NCBI GenBank assembly: GCA_018054915.1
Contig: JAGPIR010000016.1
Location: 1-12,867, forward strand
Reading direction: 5' to 3'
DNA length: 12,867 bases
DNA from: Allobrachymonas sp.
GTDB lineage: Bacteria > Pseudomonadota > Gammaproteobacteria > Burkholderiales > Burkholderiaceae_C
The notes beneath the pieces are model-generated. The model was not told the origin of the DNA. It made no database searches and worked only from the letters and a program-made list of their open reading frames with translations. Below are positions 12,749-12,867 of the stretch, piece by piece. How positions within the stretch are numbered: the stretch's first letter is position 1; every line of letters begins with the position of its first letter. A program made the position numbers and the translations under genes.

Positions 12749-12867
12749 TCACTGAGTGGCGTTCTTTTCCCGCCCCCGTCCGCGCGGAACAATCCCTCCC
12801 ACATTCATCAGGGAGGAGCCGGCAGTGACCAGGGCGACAGCGACCAACAACAAGTGGCGGCGGCGTA
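12749..12867 (-). CDS. Partial hydrophobic ORF at window edge
   Basis: A minus-strand frame open from the window edge to TGA at 12749. It begins with three arginines and a hydrophobic stretch (RRRHLLLVAVALVTAGSSLM), followed by a basic tail ending REKNATQ. It could be a signal peptide or membrane anchor of a short protein, or a C-terminal membrane helix. No family is recognised. It is in the same frame as the WYL remnant and separated from it only by the stop codon, suggesting that an insertion or deletion joined unrelated sequences. Confidence 0.3.
   Translation of the reverse strand, partial: RRRHLLLVAVALVTAGSSLMNVGGIVPRGRGREKNATQ

Overview
The window looks like a chromosomal segment of a Gram-negative betaproteobacterium, probably Burkholderiales and perhaps near Alcaligenaceae. 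The basis is the mid-50s GC impression, the polar amino-acid ABC transporters and the FtrA-type regulator; this is inference, not a taxonomic assignment. Almost every gene is on the minus strand, so transcription mostly runs from high to low coordinates. The one clear plus-strand gene is a GlxA/FtrA-type AraC regulator.

Right part (about 10.85-12.87 kb): a short, visibly more AT-rich accessory patch. Read in transcription order it holds the end of an unidentified hydrophobic ORF, a WYL-domain protein that has lost its N-terminal (DNA-binding) part, a tightly coupled small protein made of four 19-residue repeats (4-fold beta-flower-like), decayed small frames, and a two-gene unit of a GIY-YIG-fold protein followed 2 nt later by a cyclic-phosphate-processing receiver-domain (cREC) protein. 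This is the most unusual part of the window.

Centre right (8.9-10.6 kb): a lipoprotein substrate-binding protein and one permease of a polar amino-acid ABC importer, with no ATPase gene next to them. After 364 bases without a convincing gene come ftrA (plus strand) and a divergent DUF3088 gene.

Centre left (1.46-6.8 kb): a sulfur-amino-acid block. metC (cystathionine beta-lyase) ends in a clear intrinsic terminator. It is followed by a complete polar amino-acid ABC importer (binding protein, two permeases, ATPase) and then a PLP-dependent D-cysteine desulfhydrase-family enzyme. A stable hairpin between the binding-protein gene and the permease genes probably sets their expression ratio. The arrangement recalls the E. 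coli cystine importer genes that sit with dcyD. I infer that the importer brings in a sulfur amino acid (cystine, D-cysteine or cysteate) that the lyases degrade.

Left end (1-1.35 kb): a TRIC/UPF0126 membrane protein gene, a degenerate SEC-C-motif remnant upstream of it, a possible short coding remnant downstream, and the first 29 codons of another minus-strand gene cut by the window edge. I saw no rRNA, tRNA, CRISPR array or intact transposase.
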